Counted from the first letter of the stretch, positions 10,470-19,416 are shown. The stretch: 64,000 nt of DNA from Streptomyces sp. HPF1205 (GCF_020400825.1 NZ_JAINVH010000039.1:16590-80589); one strand, 5' to 3'. Numbers and translations: made by a program. The notes: generated by a model from the letters alone, not told the origin.

Positions 10470-10761
10470 CGCGGATCCTCCCCGCCCGCCGCGCGGGGCA
10501 GCCGGTCGCCGCCGAACGGACGGCGGGTTCCGGCGGCGGCCGGCGCGGGAATCCCACGGGCGGCCGGGGACGCTTCGCACGCCGGGCGCGGGCGTGGGCC
10601 GGGGCGGTGTCGGGGGCGGGATTCGGTGGCGGCGGCGCGTGGCAGCGGCATGGGGCTCTCGGCTCCAAGTCGTCGGGCGGTCGGGCGAGCGGGCAGTCGG
10701 GCGGGCGCGGGATGGGGATCGGGATCGGGATCGGTGAGGTGATCGGGCAGGTGATCGGCTT

Positions 10762-11961
10762 TCAGGCGGCGGGAGGTCTTCGCGGGGTGAACGGCACGGC
10801 CAGGGCGGAGGCGAGCATGGCGGCCACGGGCACGTGCGCGCCGATGCCCAGGTCCTCCGCCAGGCTGGTGCGGCCGTCCAGGAAGCGCAGCAGCCGAGGC
10901 GCGGGCACGCGCGAGAACAGGCGGGTGAAGAAGGCCGGACCGTCCACCCGGCCGCGGTCGAGCGCGTGCAGCAAGGCGGCGTCCATGAAGCGGGCGCGGG
11001 CGGAGTGGGGGCGCGGCGGCAGCGGGTGCCGTCCGGCGTGCAGGGCGGCGGCGACCGCGGCCGTCTGCCGCTGGACGGCGCTGAAGGTGTAGCCGGTCGA
11101 GGGGCGGGTGGCGCCGGCGCAGGCGCCGATCCGGAACACGCCGGGCGCGGTCCGGCGGGGGAAGTCGGCGTCCGTCATCGGGATCACGCCCTGTTCGCAG
11201 CCGGTCACCTCGTAGGAGCCCACGCCGAGCACCCGCCCGACGTACTCCCGCAGCGCCCGGTCGTACCCGTCGGTGCCGAGCACCCGGCGGGAGAATTCCG
11301 TGTACTCCACGAGCGCCTCGCGCGGGCCGAGCGGCAGCACGTAGCCGAAGGACAGGCCGTGCGCGGGCTGCGGGGTGCGGAAGTCCATCAGTTCCACGAC
11401 GGACGGATCGAAGACCGGCCTGGCCGTACGCACGAACCAGCCGCGGAAGTGCTGCAGCAGCGTCGTACGGGCGGGCGGCAGGCGGGGAAGCGGACGGGAG
11501 TCGAACACCCAGCGGGCGCGCACGGTGACCTCGCCTCCGCGCGCGTCACGGGCGTGCACCAGGGCGCCGCCGCCCGGCGCGGGGGCGATCCGGTCGACGG
11601 CGGCCTCCATCCGCGACACCCGCCCCTCGCCCGAGGTGATCGCACGGTCGGCCAGCGCCTCGAAGGCGTCGGAGCGCAGCATCTTGTAGCGCAGCGGCGC
11701 GATCGCGGAGGTGACGGGCGTGCCGTCGCCGCCGCGCACGCGCAGCCGACGCCAGGACGCGGTGAGCGCCTCGTCGTAGGGGCCGCCGTCGGGCTCCCAG
11801 AAGCACCACGTGCGCGGCGCGGCGCGTGCCGGCCCGGGCGGGGCGGCCAGCACCAGGACCTGCGGCCGCACGGCGCCCGCGGGCGGCCGGGCCAGCCGCA
11901 GCGCGAGCGACAGCCCCGCCGCGCCGGCTCCCACCACGGCCACGTCGGCCTCCACCTCCAC
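10762..11961 (-). CDS. crtY: Lycopene beta-cyclase CrtY
   Basis: A 399-residue flavoprotein that closes the two beta-rings of lycopene to give beta-carotene. The N-terminal dinucleotide-binding motif ADVAVVGAGAAGLSLAL starts near residue 5. APRTWCFWEPDGGPYD near residue 45 and the C-terminal FRIGACAGATRPSTGYTF are cyclase signatures. The start is GTG 11961, with AAGGAG 8 bases upstream; it gives the usual family length, whereas more upstream starts add an unlikely Arg/Gly-rich leader. It is divergent from crtE across a 287-bp region that probably holds both light-controlled promoters. Confidence 0.9.
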   Translation of the reverse strand: MEVEADVAVVGAGAAGLSLALRLARPPAGAVRPQVLVLAAPPGPARAAPRTWCFWEPDGGPYDEALTASWRRLRVRGGDGTPVTSAIAPLRYKMLRSDAFEALADRAITSGEGRVSRMEAAVDRIAPAPGGGALVHARDARGGEVTVRARWVFDSRPLPRLPPARTTLLQHFRGWFVRTARPVFDPSVVELMDFRTPQPAHGLSFGYVLPLGPREALVEYTEFSRRVLGTDGYDRALREYVGRVLGVGSYEVTGCEQGVIPMTDADFPRRTAPGVFRIGACAGATRPSTGYTFSAVQRQTAAVAAALHAGRHPLPPRPHSARARFMDAALLHALDRGRVDGPAFFTRLFSRVPAPRLLRFLDGRTSLAEDLGIGAHVPVAAMLASALAVPFTPRRPPAA

Positions 11962-12248
11962 GCCGCTGCTCCTTCCCGCCCCCGGTGGGGACCCTTCCGC
12001 CCCGTCGCGCGGGAGTGTCCCGCCCCCCGTCGCGCCGGGCGTCGCGCTCCGTGCGCCGCGGCCGCGGTCCGGCGTCCCCGCGTGCCGTCCAGTGTTTCCG
12101 GCCGGCCGGACCGTACGGATGCGGCGCCCGGCGTGTCGTGCGCCACCCGCGGAAATCCCCGGCACATCAGCCGAACGGCGCATCCGGTACGGCGCCCCGC
12201 GCGGAATGCCAGATGCAGGCGATGTCACGACGGGCGAGAGGAACCGCT
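11962..12248. promoter_or_regulatory. Divergent crtY/crtE promoter region
   Basis: 287 bp between the two divergent carotenoid operons. It contains GTACGGATGCGGCGCC (12113-12128) on the plus strand and the similar GTACCGGATGCGCCG on the minus strand (12175-12189). The shared GGATGCG resembles the CGATGCG repeats near litR and litS, so LitR or LitS may act here. No -10 or -35 element of the usual vegetative type is evident. Confidence 0.45.
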
Positions 12249-13607
12249 ATGCGCTCCACCCAGGTCACCCACCGGCAGACGGCGCCGCCGGGCTCCGCTC
12301 CCGCCCGCCGGGAAGGCGGCGGGCCGCCCGCGCGCCTCGCCGCGGCCCCGGCCGTGCGCGGCCGCGACGCCGGGCAGGACCACCCCGCCGATCCCCGCGT
12401 CGTCGACGGTGATGTGGCCGCGGCGGTCCGCGCGGCGCTGGACCGCGTCCTGACCCCGCGGCTGGCGGGCGCACGCACCCTGGACGCGCTGTTCGCCCGG
12501 GACCTGGCCGAGCGTGTCGCCGACTTCGCCCTGAGCGGCGGGCGCCGGGTGCGCCCCCGCCTGCTGTGGTGGTCGCTGCGCGCATGTGGCGGCGGGGCGG
12601 CCGAGACCCCGGCGGCCCTGGGGGTCGGCGCGGCGCTGGAACTGCTGCAGACGTGCGCGCTGGTCCACGACGACGTGATGGACGCCGCCGCGACCCGCCG
12701 GGGCCGCCCGGCGCTGCACACCGCCGTGGCCGGCCAGTACGCCGACGCCGTGCCCGGCGCGGCGGGGCGGCTCGGTGACGCCGCCGCCGTCCTCGCCGGC
12801 GATCTGGCGCTCGCCTGGGCGGACGACCTGATGACGGACCTGCTGCTGGACGGAGCGGACCTGGCCCCCGGTGCCAGGGGGCGGGTGCGGGACCTGTGGC
12901 GCGCCACGCGCACGGAGATGGTCGCGGGCCAGTACCTCGACGTGCAGGGCCAGGCCACCGGCTGCCGCGAGCCGGACCGGGCCGTGCGCGCCGCGTGCCT
13001 GAAGAGCGCCCGGTACAGCGTGGAGCGGCCCCTGGAGTTCGGTGCCGCCCTGGCGGGCGCGGGCCCGGCCGTCACGCTTCCGTTGCGGCGGGCCGGGCGC
13101 TGCGCCGGTCTCGCCTTCCAGTTGCGGGACGACCTCGACGACCTGTTCGCCGACCCCGCCGTCACGGGCAAGCCGTCGGGCGGCGACGTACGCGAGGGCA
13201 AACCCACGTACCTCCTCGCGGTCGCCCGTGCCCGGGCCGCCGCGGACCGCGACCGCGGCGCGCTCGGCGTCCTGGACGCCTCGCTGGGCCGGGCCGGGCT
13301 GAGCGCGGCGGGCCTGGACCGGGTCAGGGACGTCGTGATCGCGACCGGCGCCCGGGATGTGGTGCGGGGGAAGGCCGAGCGGCTGTCGCGGCAGGCGCTG
13401 CGCCACCTCGCGGAAGCCTCCTTGGAGCCCGGCCCGGCGGATGCCTTGCGCGCGCTGCTCGCCGAGGTCACCGGTACGGCCGGGCAGGTGCCCCAGCCGG
13501 GCGGCGGGCAACCGGGCGGAGAGCAACCGAACGGCGGGCAACCGAACGCAAGCCCGCCCTTCCCCGCCGCGCTCGCCGCCGGCCCGGCGCCGCGGGGTGC
13601 CCGGTGA
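12249..13607 (+). CDS. crtE: Geranylgeranyl diphosphate synthase CrtE
   Basis: A 452-residue trans-isoprenyl diphosphate synthase that makes the C20 precursor of carotenoids. The first Asp-rich motif is VHDDVMD and the second is FQLRDDLDDLF, near residues 138 and 292; both bind magnesium-diphosphate. The N-terminal 65 residues and the Gly/Gln/Pro-rich C-terminus lie outside the catalytic core and make it longer than usual. ATG 12249 has GAGAGGAA 5 bases upstream. It is the first gene of crtE-crtI-crtB-Rieske, in which each gene overlaps the next by 4 bp. Confidence 0.92.
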   Translation: MRSTQVTHRQTAPPGSAPARREGGGPPARLAAAPAVRGRDAGQDHPADPRVVDGDVAAAVRAALDRVLTPRLAGARTLDALFARDLAERVADFALSGGRRVRPRLLWWSLRACGGGAAETPAALGVGAALELLQTCALVHDDVMDAAATRRGRPALHTAVAGQYADAVPGAAGRLGDAAAVLAGDLALAWADDLMTDLLLDGADLAPGARGRVRDLWRATRTEMVAGQYLDVQGQATGCREPDRAVRAACLKSARYSVERPLEFGAALAGAGPAVTLPLRRAGRCAGLAFQLRDDLDDLFADPAVTGKPSGGDVREGKPTYLLAVARARAAADRDRGALGVLDASLGRAGLSAAGLDRVRDVVIATGARDVVRGKAERLSRQALRHLAEASLEPGPADALRALLAEVTGTAGQVPQPGGGQPGGEQPNGGQPNASPPFPAALAAGPAPRGAR

Positions 13608-15157
13608 CCAGATCCATGGAAGGGCCCACCGACCACGTGGTGGTCGTCGGCGCCGGCCTGTCCGGCCTGTCCGCCGCTTTGCACCTGCTCGGCGCGGGCC
13701 GGCGGGTCACCGTGGTCGAGCGGGAGGCCGGCCCCGGCGGGCGCGCCGGCCTGCTGGCGCGCGGCGGCTACCGTATCGACACCGGGCCGACCGTGCTGAC
13801 CATGCCGGAGGTCGCCGACGAGGCGTTCGCGGCGGTCGGCGCATCGCTGCGCGACCGGCTCGACCTCATCCCCCTGCACCCGGCCTACCGGGCCCGCTTC
13901 GCCGACGGCAGCACCCTGGACGTGCACACCGACGCCGACGCGATGGAGGCGGAGGTGGAACGATTCGCCGGTCCCGGGGAGGCCGCCGGATACCAGCGGC
14001 TGCGGCACTGGCTGACCGAGCTCTACCGCGCCGAGCGGCACCGCTTCCTCGACGCCGACTTCGACTCGCCCCGGCAGCTGCTGGGGCCCGACCTGGTACG
14101 GCTGGCCGCACTCGGCGGCTTCGGCCGCTGGGAGGCGGGCGTGGCCCGCCACCTGCGCGACGAGCGGCTGCGCCGGGTCTTCACCTTCCAGTCGCTGTAC
14201 GCGGGCGTGTCACCGGCGCGCGCCCTGGCCGCCTACGCCGTGATCGCCTACATGGACACCGTCGCCGGCGTGTACTTCCCGCGCGGCGGCATGCACGCCC
14301 TTCCCCGCGCGATGGCCGAGGCGGCCGAGGAGGCCGGCGCGGTCTTCCGCTACGGCCTGCCGGTCACCCGCCTCGAACGCTCCGGCGACCGCGTCACCGC
14401 CGTGATCACCGACGAGGGGCGCGTCCCCTGCGACGCGGTCGTCCTCACCCCGGACCTGCCGGTCGCCTACCGACTGCTGGGCCGTACCCCGCGCCGCCCG
14501 CTGCGGCTGCGGCACGCGCCCTCGGCGGTGGTCCTGCACGCCGGCTGCGACCGCACCTGGCCGGAACTGGCCCACCACACCTTGTCCTTCGGGCACGCCT
14601 GGCGGCGCACCTTCGACGAGCTCACCCGTACCGGAGAGCTGATGAGCGACCCCTCCCTGCTGATCACCCGGCCCACCGCGACCGACCCGTCCCTGGCCCC
14701 GCCGGGGCGCCACCTGCATTACGTGCTCGCGCCCTGCCCGCACACCGGCATCGGCCCCGGTCCCGCCGCCTGGCACGAGCTCGGGCCCCGCTACCGCGAC
14801 GCCCTGCTGCGCGAGCTCGACCACCGCGGTCTGACCGGCATCGCCGACGCGATCGAGGAGGAGTGCCTGGTGACCCCGGCGGACTGGGCGGCGCGGGGGC
14901 ACGCGGCCGGCACACCGTTCTCCGCGGCCCACACGTTCACGCAGACGGGCCCGTTCCGGCCCCGCAACATGGTGCGCGGCGTCGCCAACGCCGTCCTGGC
15001 CGGCTGCGGCACCACACCCGGGGTGGGCGTGCCGCCCGTCCTGCTGTCGGGGAAGCTGGCCGCGGCGCGCGTCGCCGGCGCCGGCCGCATCACCTCCCCG
15101 GCGGCGGGCCTGCCCCGCACCAGGGTGCCGGTCCGCGCGGAAGGGGCCCGCCCGTGA
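13604..15157 (+). CDS. crtI: Phytoene desaturase CrtI
   Basis: A 517-residue FAD-dependent desaturase that converts phytoene to lycopene. The N-terminal FAD site is VVVVGAGLSGLSAALHLLGAG near residues 10-30, followed by EREAGPGGRAGLL. YFPRGGMHALPRAMAEAAEEAG near residue 225 and the C-terminal GCGTTPGVGVPPVLLSGKLA are typical of CrtI. The GTG start at 13604 overlaps the crtE stop as GTGA, so translation is probably coupled; ATG 13616 is a possible alternative. Confidence 0.93.
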   Translation: MTRSMEGPTDHVVVVGAGLSGLSAALHLLGAGRRVTVVEREAGPGGRAGLLARGGYRIDTGPTVLTMPEVADEAFAAVGASLRDRLDLIPLHPAYRARFADGSTLDVHTDADAMEAEVERFAGPGEAAGYQRLRHWLTELYRAERHRFLDADFDSPRQLLGPDLVRLAALGGFGRWEAGVARHLRDERLRRVFTFQSLYAGVSPARALAAYAVIAYMDTVAGVYFPRGGMHALPRAMAEAAEEAGAVFRYGLPVTRLERSGDRVTAVITDEGRVPCDAVVLTPDLPVAYRLLGRTPRRPLRLRHAPSAVVLHAGCDRTWPELAHHTLSFGHAWRRTFDELTRTGELMSDPSLLITRPTATDPSLAPPGRHLHYVLAPCPHTGIGPGPAAWHELGPRYRDALLRELDHRGLTGIADAIEEECLVTPADWAARGHAAGTPFSAAHTFTQTGPFRPRNMVRGVANAVLAGCGTTPGVGVPPVLLSGKLAAARVAGAGRITSPAAGLPRTRVPVRAEGARP

Positions 15158-16239
15158 CCGCCCGCGAACTGGACGCCGCCGGGATCACCGACCCGGCCCT
15201 GCGCGACGCCTACACCCGCTGCCGGCGGCTGAACGCCCGGCACGGCCGTACCTATTTCCTCGCCACCCGCCTGCTCACCCCCGAGCGGCGCCCCGCCGTG
15301 CACGCCTTGTACGGCTTCGCCCGCCGGGCCGACGACATCGTCGACTCCCTCGACGGCGGGATCGACGGCGGGATCGACAGCGGCACCAGCAGCCGCATCG
15401 GCGGCGGCATCCACGCAGGCCGGGCCGCGCGAGCCCGCGCCCTCGACCGGCTCGAAGCCGACCTGGCCGAGGGGCTGGCCGAGGGGCCGGACCGGGGCGC
15501 GGGAGCCGACCCGGTGGTGCGGGCGCTCGCCGACACCGCGCGCCGGTACGCCATCGACCACCGCCACTTCGCCGACTTCCTCGCGTCCATGCGCGGCGAC
15601 CTGACGGTCGGCTCGTACGCCACGTACGCCGACCTGCGCGGCTACATGCACGGTTCCGCGGCGGTGATCGGCCTGCAGACGCTGCCCGTGCTGGGCACGG
15701 TGACGTCCCGTGAGGAGGCGGCGCCGCATGCCGCCGAGCTGGGCGTCGCCTTCCAGCTCACCAACTTCCTGCGGGACGTCGGGGAGGATCTGGACCGCGG
15801 GCGCGTCTACCTTCCGCAGGACCTCCTGGCGGCCCACGGTGTCCGGCGCGAGCTGCTGCGCCACTGCCGGGACACCGGCCGTACCGACCGGCGGGTCGTC
15901 CGAGCGCTGCGGGAGTTCGAGTCGCTGACGCGCGCCGCCTACCGGCGCGCCGCGCCCGGCATCGCCATGCTCGACCCCGTCTCCCGGCCGTGCGTCCGCA
16001 CCGCCCTGGTGCTGTACTCCGGGATCCTGGACGCCGTCGCGGCCACCGGGTACGCCGTGCTGCACCGCCGCGCCGTGGTGCCCCGGCGGCGCCGGGCCCT
16101 GGTCGCGGCGGACGGCCTGGCGCGGGTCGCCGGGGCCCGGGCCGCCGCGCGGCTGACCCGCGGCCGGCCGGCCCGGGCCGCCGTACCGCCGCCGCTTCCG
16201 GCCGCCCGCCCCTTGCCGCGTCACGAGGAGGCCGTGTGA
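15154..16239 (+). CDS. crtB: Phytoene synthase CrtB
   Basis: A 361-residue squalene/phytoene synthase family enzyme that condenses two geranylgeranyl diphosphates into phytoene. The two Asp-rich motifs are FARRADDIVDSLD near residues 56-68 and NFLRDVGEDLDRGR near 205-218. HGRTYFLATRLL near residue 31 is also conserved. A low-complexity Gly/Asp/Ser insert follows the first motif (about residues 69-90, encoded by imperfect repeats near 15350-15420), a position that is short in most relatives. The GTG start overlaps the crtI stop as GTGA. Confidence 0.93.
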   Translation: MTARELDAAGITDPALRDAYTRCRRLNARHGRTYFLATRLLTPERRPAVHALYGFARRADDIVDSLDGGIDGGIDSGTSSRIGGGIHAGRAARARALDRLEADLAEGLAEGPDRGAGADPVVRALADTARRYAIDHRHFADFLASMRGDLTVGSYATYADLRGYMHGSAAVIGLQTLPVLGTVTSREEAAPHAAELGVAFQLTNFLRDVGEDLDRGRVYLPQDLLAAHGVRRELLRHCRDTGRTDRRVVRALREFESLTRAAYRRAAPGIAMLDPVSRPCVRTALVLYSGILDAVAATGYAVLHRRAVVPRRRRALVAADGLARVAGARAAARLTRGRPARAAVPPPLPAARPLPRHEEAV

Positions 16240-17246
16240 GTCCCGCCCCGCCCTCGCGTCCCTGGCGTCCGCCGCTCGGCCTGCGCCGCGCCCCGGTCGC
16301 CTGGGCACGCCAGCGCCCCACCTGGCGCGAGGCCAGGCCCGCGCTGATCGCCGGGGCGCTCGCACGCGCCCAGGCGCGCCCCGCAGGCAACTGGTACGTG
16401 GTGGGCGCCTCCCGGGAGCTGCGGCCCGGCCGGCCGCTGGGACGTACCGTCGCGGGGCGGGAGGTCGTCCTGTGGCGCGACGGCGAGGGGCTCCCGCTGG
16501 CCGGTCCCGGCATGTGCCCGCACCTCGGCGCGCCGCTGAGGGACGGCCCGGTGCTCGACGGCGCCCTGGTGTGCCGCTGGCACGGGCTGTGCCTGGACGG
16601 GAAGCCGGTCGCGGGCTGGACACCGTGGCCGGCCCACGACGACGGGGTGCTGGTCTGGGTGCGGCTGGACGCGGCCGGGCAGGAGGAACCCACCCCGCGC
16701 CCGGCGGTGCCGGCCCGCCCGGCGGCGGCCGGGGCGCTCACGGCGGTGTACACGGCGGTGGGTGCCTGCGAGCCGGAGGACGTCGTCGCCAACCGCCTCG
16801 ACCCCTGGCACGGGGCCTGGTTCCACCCGTACTCGTTCGTCGACCTCACCGTGGTCGAGGCCCCGGGCCCGGACTCGGGGGACGACGCGTTCACGGTGGA
16901 TGTGTCGTTCAGGGTGGCCGGCCGGCTGGTGGTGCCGGTGCGCGCGGTGTTCACGGCGCCGGGCCCGCGCACGGTGGTGATGCGGATCACGGCGGGCGAG
17001 GGAGTGGGGTCCGTGGTGGAGACCCACGCGACGCCGCTCGGCCCCGACTCGGCGGGACGGCCGCGCACGGCGGTCGTCGAGGCCGTCGTCGCCACGTCCG
17101 GTCGGACGGGATTCGCCGCGGTCCGCCGCGCGGCCCCGTTGCTGCGCCCCTTGGTGCGGGCCGCCGCCGGCCGCCTGTGGCGCGACGACCTGGCGTACGC
17201 CGAACGCCGCTGGGCCCTGCGGTCCTCGGGGTCCTTCCCCGGCTGA
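16236..17246 (+). CDS. Rieske non-heme iron oxygenase in the carotenoid operon
   Basis: A 336-residue protein with a full Rieske [2Fe-2S] motif, CPHLGAP and CRWHG (about residues 91-115). A mononuclear iron motif of ring-hydroxylating oxygenases follows (NRLDPWHGAWFH near 188-199, pattern D-x2-H-x4-H). This is an oxygenase rather than only an electron carrier. The GTG start overlaps the crtB stop as GTGA, so it is tightly bound to the pathway. It sits where known streptomycete clusters have crtV; whether it equals the gene given that name cannot be settled here. I infer an oxidative modification of the carotenoid, such as ring hydroxylation or oxidation; the reaction is not known from sequence. 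Confidence 0.8.
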   Translation: MSPAPPSRPWRPPLGLRRAPVAWARQRPTWREARPALIAGALARAQARPAGNWYVVGASRELRPGRPLGRTVAGREVVLWRDGEGLPLAGPGMCPHLGAPLRDGPVLDGALVCRWHGLCLDGKPVAGWTPWPAHDDGVLVWVRLDAAGQEEPTPRPAVPARPAAAGALTAVYTAVGACEPEDVVANRLDPWHGAWFHPYSFVDLTVVEAPGPDSGDDAFTVDVSFRVAGRLVVPVRAVFTAPGPRTVVMRITAGEGVGSVVETHATPLGPDSAGRPRTAVVEAVVATSGRTGFAAVRRAAPLLRPLVRAAAGRLWRDDLAYAERRWALRSSGSFPG

Positions 17247-17270
17247 ACGGCGACGCGGGGACGGCGCACC

Positions 17271-17309
17271 GAAGGGCCCGCGGCGGGGGCCGCCCGCCGG
17301 GGCCCCTTC
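17271..17309. terminator. Hairpin between the Rieske gene and litR
   Basis: An imperfect GC-rich inverted repeat, outer arms GAAGGG and CCCCTTC, between two convergent genes 80 bp apart; a likely bidirectional terminator. Confidence 0.55.
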
Positions 17310-17326
17310 GCCCCTTCGGCGCCGCC

Positions 17327-18460
17327 TCAGCGTGCCGACGTGGCCTGTACGCCGCCGGCGCCCTCGTACAGCCCGGTCAGCAGCCGCGCGGCCTCCCGCA
17401 GCCCGGCGCAGTGGGGGAAGCCGGCGCGGGCCCGCCGGTCCCAGCCCGGTCCCGCGGGCAGGACGAGGGGCCGGCGGCGCGCGCCGGCGGCTCCCCATTC
17501 GAGCCCCGCGACGTGCCGGGCCAGTGGCGCCGACGCCGTCGACCGCGTCTGCGCCCACAGCACGACCGCGGCAGGACCGGTGCGCCGGACGCATGCCAGC
17601 AGCGCCTCGGCGGGCACCGCGGCGCCCAGCGTCCGGGTCGGCACACGGCGTTCGCCGAGCACGGCCGTCAGCGCCTCCAGCGCGAGGGAGTGCTGCTCGC
17701 CCGGCGCGCAGGCCAGCACCACGGGCGGGGCCCCGTCGGGCGGCGCGGCGGCCGAAAGCAGCAGCGGCGCGTTGCGCAGTACGCCGCTGACGTGCCAGGA
17801 CAGCAGGTGCTCGACCTCCACGTAGCGGTCGCCCGACGTCTCCCACTTGCGGCCCACCGCGCGCAGCGTCGGCACCATCACCTCTTCCCAGGCCGCCGTC
17901 AGACCGTGCCGCCGGACGGCGTCCAGCAGCTTGCGGTCGAGTTCCGGCCCGTCCAGCCGCACCGCGGCGCGGGCCAGGCCGCGGCCCTCGTGCCGCCCGC
18001 CGCCGAGCGGGAGCCCGCCGCCGGGACCCCCGGGGCGGGCCGCGGCCGCGGGCGGCGGCTCGTCCGGCCGGGCCGTCCCGGGCCGCCGCGCCGGCTCCTC
18101 GGCCGGTGCCGTCCGGCCGTGCGGGGCGAAGCGCAGCAGGGCCACCCGCGCCGCCTCGGCCGGCGGGGCGCCCGACGCCGTGAGCCGGCACATCTCCTCC
18201 GCCATTGCGACGTCGCCGGGCGCCCAGCGCCGGTGACCGCCGTCCGAGCGCGTCGTGGGGCCGAGCCCGTAGCGGCGGTCCCAGGAACGCAGGGTGGTCG
18301 GGGACACGCCGAGCCTGCGGGCGAGCACGCCCGTGCTGACGCCGGCCGCCTCACGCGCGCCGGCTCCGGCGGGGTCGGCCGAGGGAGCCGGCGCGCGTGA
18401 GGCGGCCGGCGCCTCGGCGATCGTGTCGTCGTTCGGGGCCGTGTCGTCGTTCATGGTCAT
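17327..18460 (-). CDS. litR: LitR-type MerR regulator with B12-binding light-sensor domain
   Basis: A 377-residue repressor. The N-terminal MerR helix-turn-helix is VLARRLGVSPTTLRSWDRRY (about residues 42-61) with GGHRRW after it. The C-terminal half is a B12-binding domain: GRKWETSGDRYVEVEHLLSW includes the Trp and Glu-His residues that cap cobalamin in the CarH/LitR family, and APGEQHSLAL carries the His expected to ligate cobalt (E-x-H-x-x-A instead of the usual G). In this family adenosyl-B12 holds the repressor on DNA in the dark and light breaks the complex. Start ATG 18460 is preferred over ATG 18583, which would place the CGATGCG repeats inside the gene. It is divergent from litS. Confidence 0.85.
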   Translation of the reverse strand: MTMNDDTAPNDDTIAEAPAASRAPAPSADPAGAGAREAAGVSTGVLARRLGVSPTTLRSWDRRYGLGPTTRSDGGHRRWAPGDVAMAEEMCRLTASGAPPAEAARVALLRFAPHGRTAPAEEPARRPGTARPDEPPPAAAARPGGPGGGLPLGGGRHEGRGLARAAVRLDGPELDRKLLDAVRRHGLTAAWEEVMVPTLRAVGRKWETSGDRYVEVEHLLSWHVSGVLRNAPLLLSAAAPPDGAPPVVLACAPGEQHSLALEALTAVLGERRVPTRTLGAAVPAEALLACVRRTGPAAVVLWAQTRSTASAPLARHVAGLEWGAAGARRRPLVLPAGPGWDRRARAGFPHCAGLREAARLLTGLYEGAGGVQATSAR

Positions 18461-18553
18461 GGAGAGCTCGGCGTCCTGCCGTTCGGTGGCGGCCCCGGCG
18501 GGCCGGCCGTTCGTTGCCCGCGACGGCGGATCCGACGCGCCCGTCGGGGAATT

Positions 18554-18571
18554 CGATGCGCTACCGATGCG
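18554..18571. promoter_or_regulatory. LitR operator candidate: CGATGCG direct repeat, 11-bp period
   Basis: CGATGCG occurs at 18554-18560 and again at 18565-18571, an exact 11-bp head-to-tail spacing, in the litR/litS intergenic region. CarH/LitR proteins are known to bind as head-to-tail protomers on direct repeats about 11 bp apart. A second copy of the same arrangement is at 19360-19377. Confidence 0.6.
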
Positions 18572-18656
18572 AGTTGTCCCCATTCTGCTGTCCCGCGCAC
18601 TGTGGGGCAAGGCCGGGGACGACCGGCCCGGCACGGACGGCCGGGGAGGCTCGCCG

Positions 18657-19262
18657 ATGGACCGGCGCACGACGACGCACAGCCGCACGACGGTCCCGTT
18701 CGGCCGCGCGGATCCCGCCGACGCGCGCACCGCCGACGCGTGCGGCCACGACGAGGACTGGTCGGAGCTGCACCGCCAGTGGTCGGGCTTCGTCCACGCG
18801 CTCGCCCGGCGCGCCCTGGGAGACGCCCGGGACGCCGAGGACGTGACCCAGCAGGTGTTCGCCGCCGCATGGCGCGGTCGCGACAACTACCGCGCCGACC
18901 GGGGAGCGTTCGCCGCCTGGCTCGCGGGCATCACCCGGCGCAAGGTGGCCGACGCCCTGGCCGCCCGCTCCCGTCGCGCCGAGCTGACCGCGCTGGCCGC
19001 CGAACACCTGTCGGCAGACCCGGGGCCGGGTCCCGAGTCCGACCCCGAGACCGCGCTCGACCGCGTGGTCGTCACCGCCGCCCTGGCCCGCCTCTCGGCC
19101 CCCCAGCGGCGGGTCCTGCGGCTCGCCTTCTACCAGGACCTCACGCAGACGCAGATCGCACGGATCACGGGCTGGCCGCTGGGCACCGTCAAGAGCCACA
19201 CCAGGCGCGGCCTGGACCGCCTGCGCAGCTGCCTGCGCGACGACGGGCTGCCGGCCGCCTGA
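18657..19262 (+). CDS. litS: LitS-type ECF sigma factor
   Basis: A 201-residue extracytoplasmic-function sigma factor with region 2 (RDAEDVTQQVFAAAWRGRDN near residues 59-78) and region 4 (LSAPQRRVLRLAFYQDLTQTQ then GWPLGTVKSHTRRGL). ATG 18657 has GGGGAGG 7 bases upstream. No anti-sigma gene is adjacent; in the streptomycete system control comes from the divergently encoded B12-dependent repressor, and the sigma factor then drives the carotenoid promoters. Context and orientation match that model closely, so I call it litS. Confidence 0.85.
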   Translation: MDRRTTTHSRTTVPFGRADPADARTADACGHDEDWSELHRQWSGFVHALARRALGDARDAEDVTQQVFAAAWRGRDNYRADRGAFAAWLAGITRRKVADALAARSRRAELTALAAEHLSADPGPGPESDPETALDRVVVTAALARLSAPQRRVLRLAFYQDLTQTQIARITGWPLGTVKSHTRRGLDRLRSCLRDDGLPAA

Positions 19263-19275
19263 GGCAGGCGGCCGG
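19251..19275. terminator. Hairpin overlapping the litS stop codon
   Basis: A perfect 11-bp stem (CCGGCCGCCTG/CAGGCGGCCGG) with a 3-base loop that includes part of the litS stop codon. Confidence 0.55.
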
Positions 19276-19359
19276 CCGCCTCAGGGGGGCGGTCGGCCGC
19301 CGTCGGCGGTCGCCGTCGGTCGCCGCACGCGGCCGACGGCGACCGGGGCCTACGCCGAA

Positions 19360-19377
19360 CGATGCGGAACCGATGCG
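19360..19377. promoter_or_regulatory. Second CGATGCG direct repeat with 11-bp period
   Basis: CGATGCG at 19360-19366 is repeated in similar sequence context at 19371-19377, again exactly 11 bp apart. It lies between the convergent ends of litS and the MarR gene, an odd place for an operator. Confidence 0.5.
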
Positions 19378-19416
19378 GCGGATGGACGCCTCCGCGACGG
19401 GCGCCGGAAACGCCGC

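Noticed and set aside
10470..10761. Remnant of crtT between crtY and crtU
   Set aside because: 292 bp without methyltransferase motifs in any frame; short GGGATC repeats only. A remnant cannot be shown.
17327..18583. Longer LitR starting at ATG 18583
   Set aside because: It would put the CGATGCG direct repeat in the coding part and adds a Ser/Pro-rich segment without family similarity.
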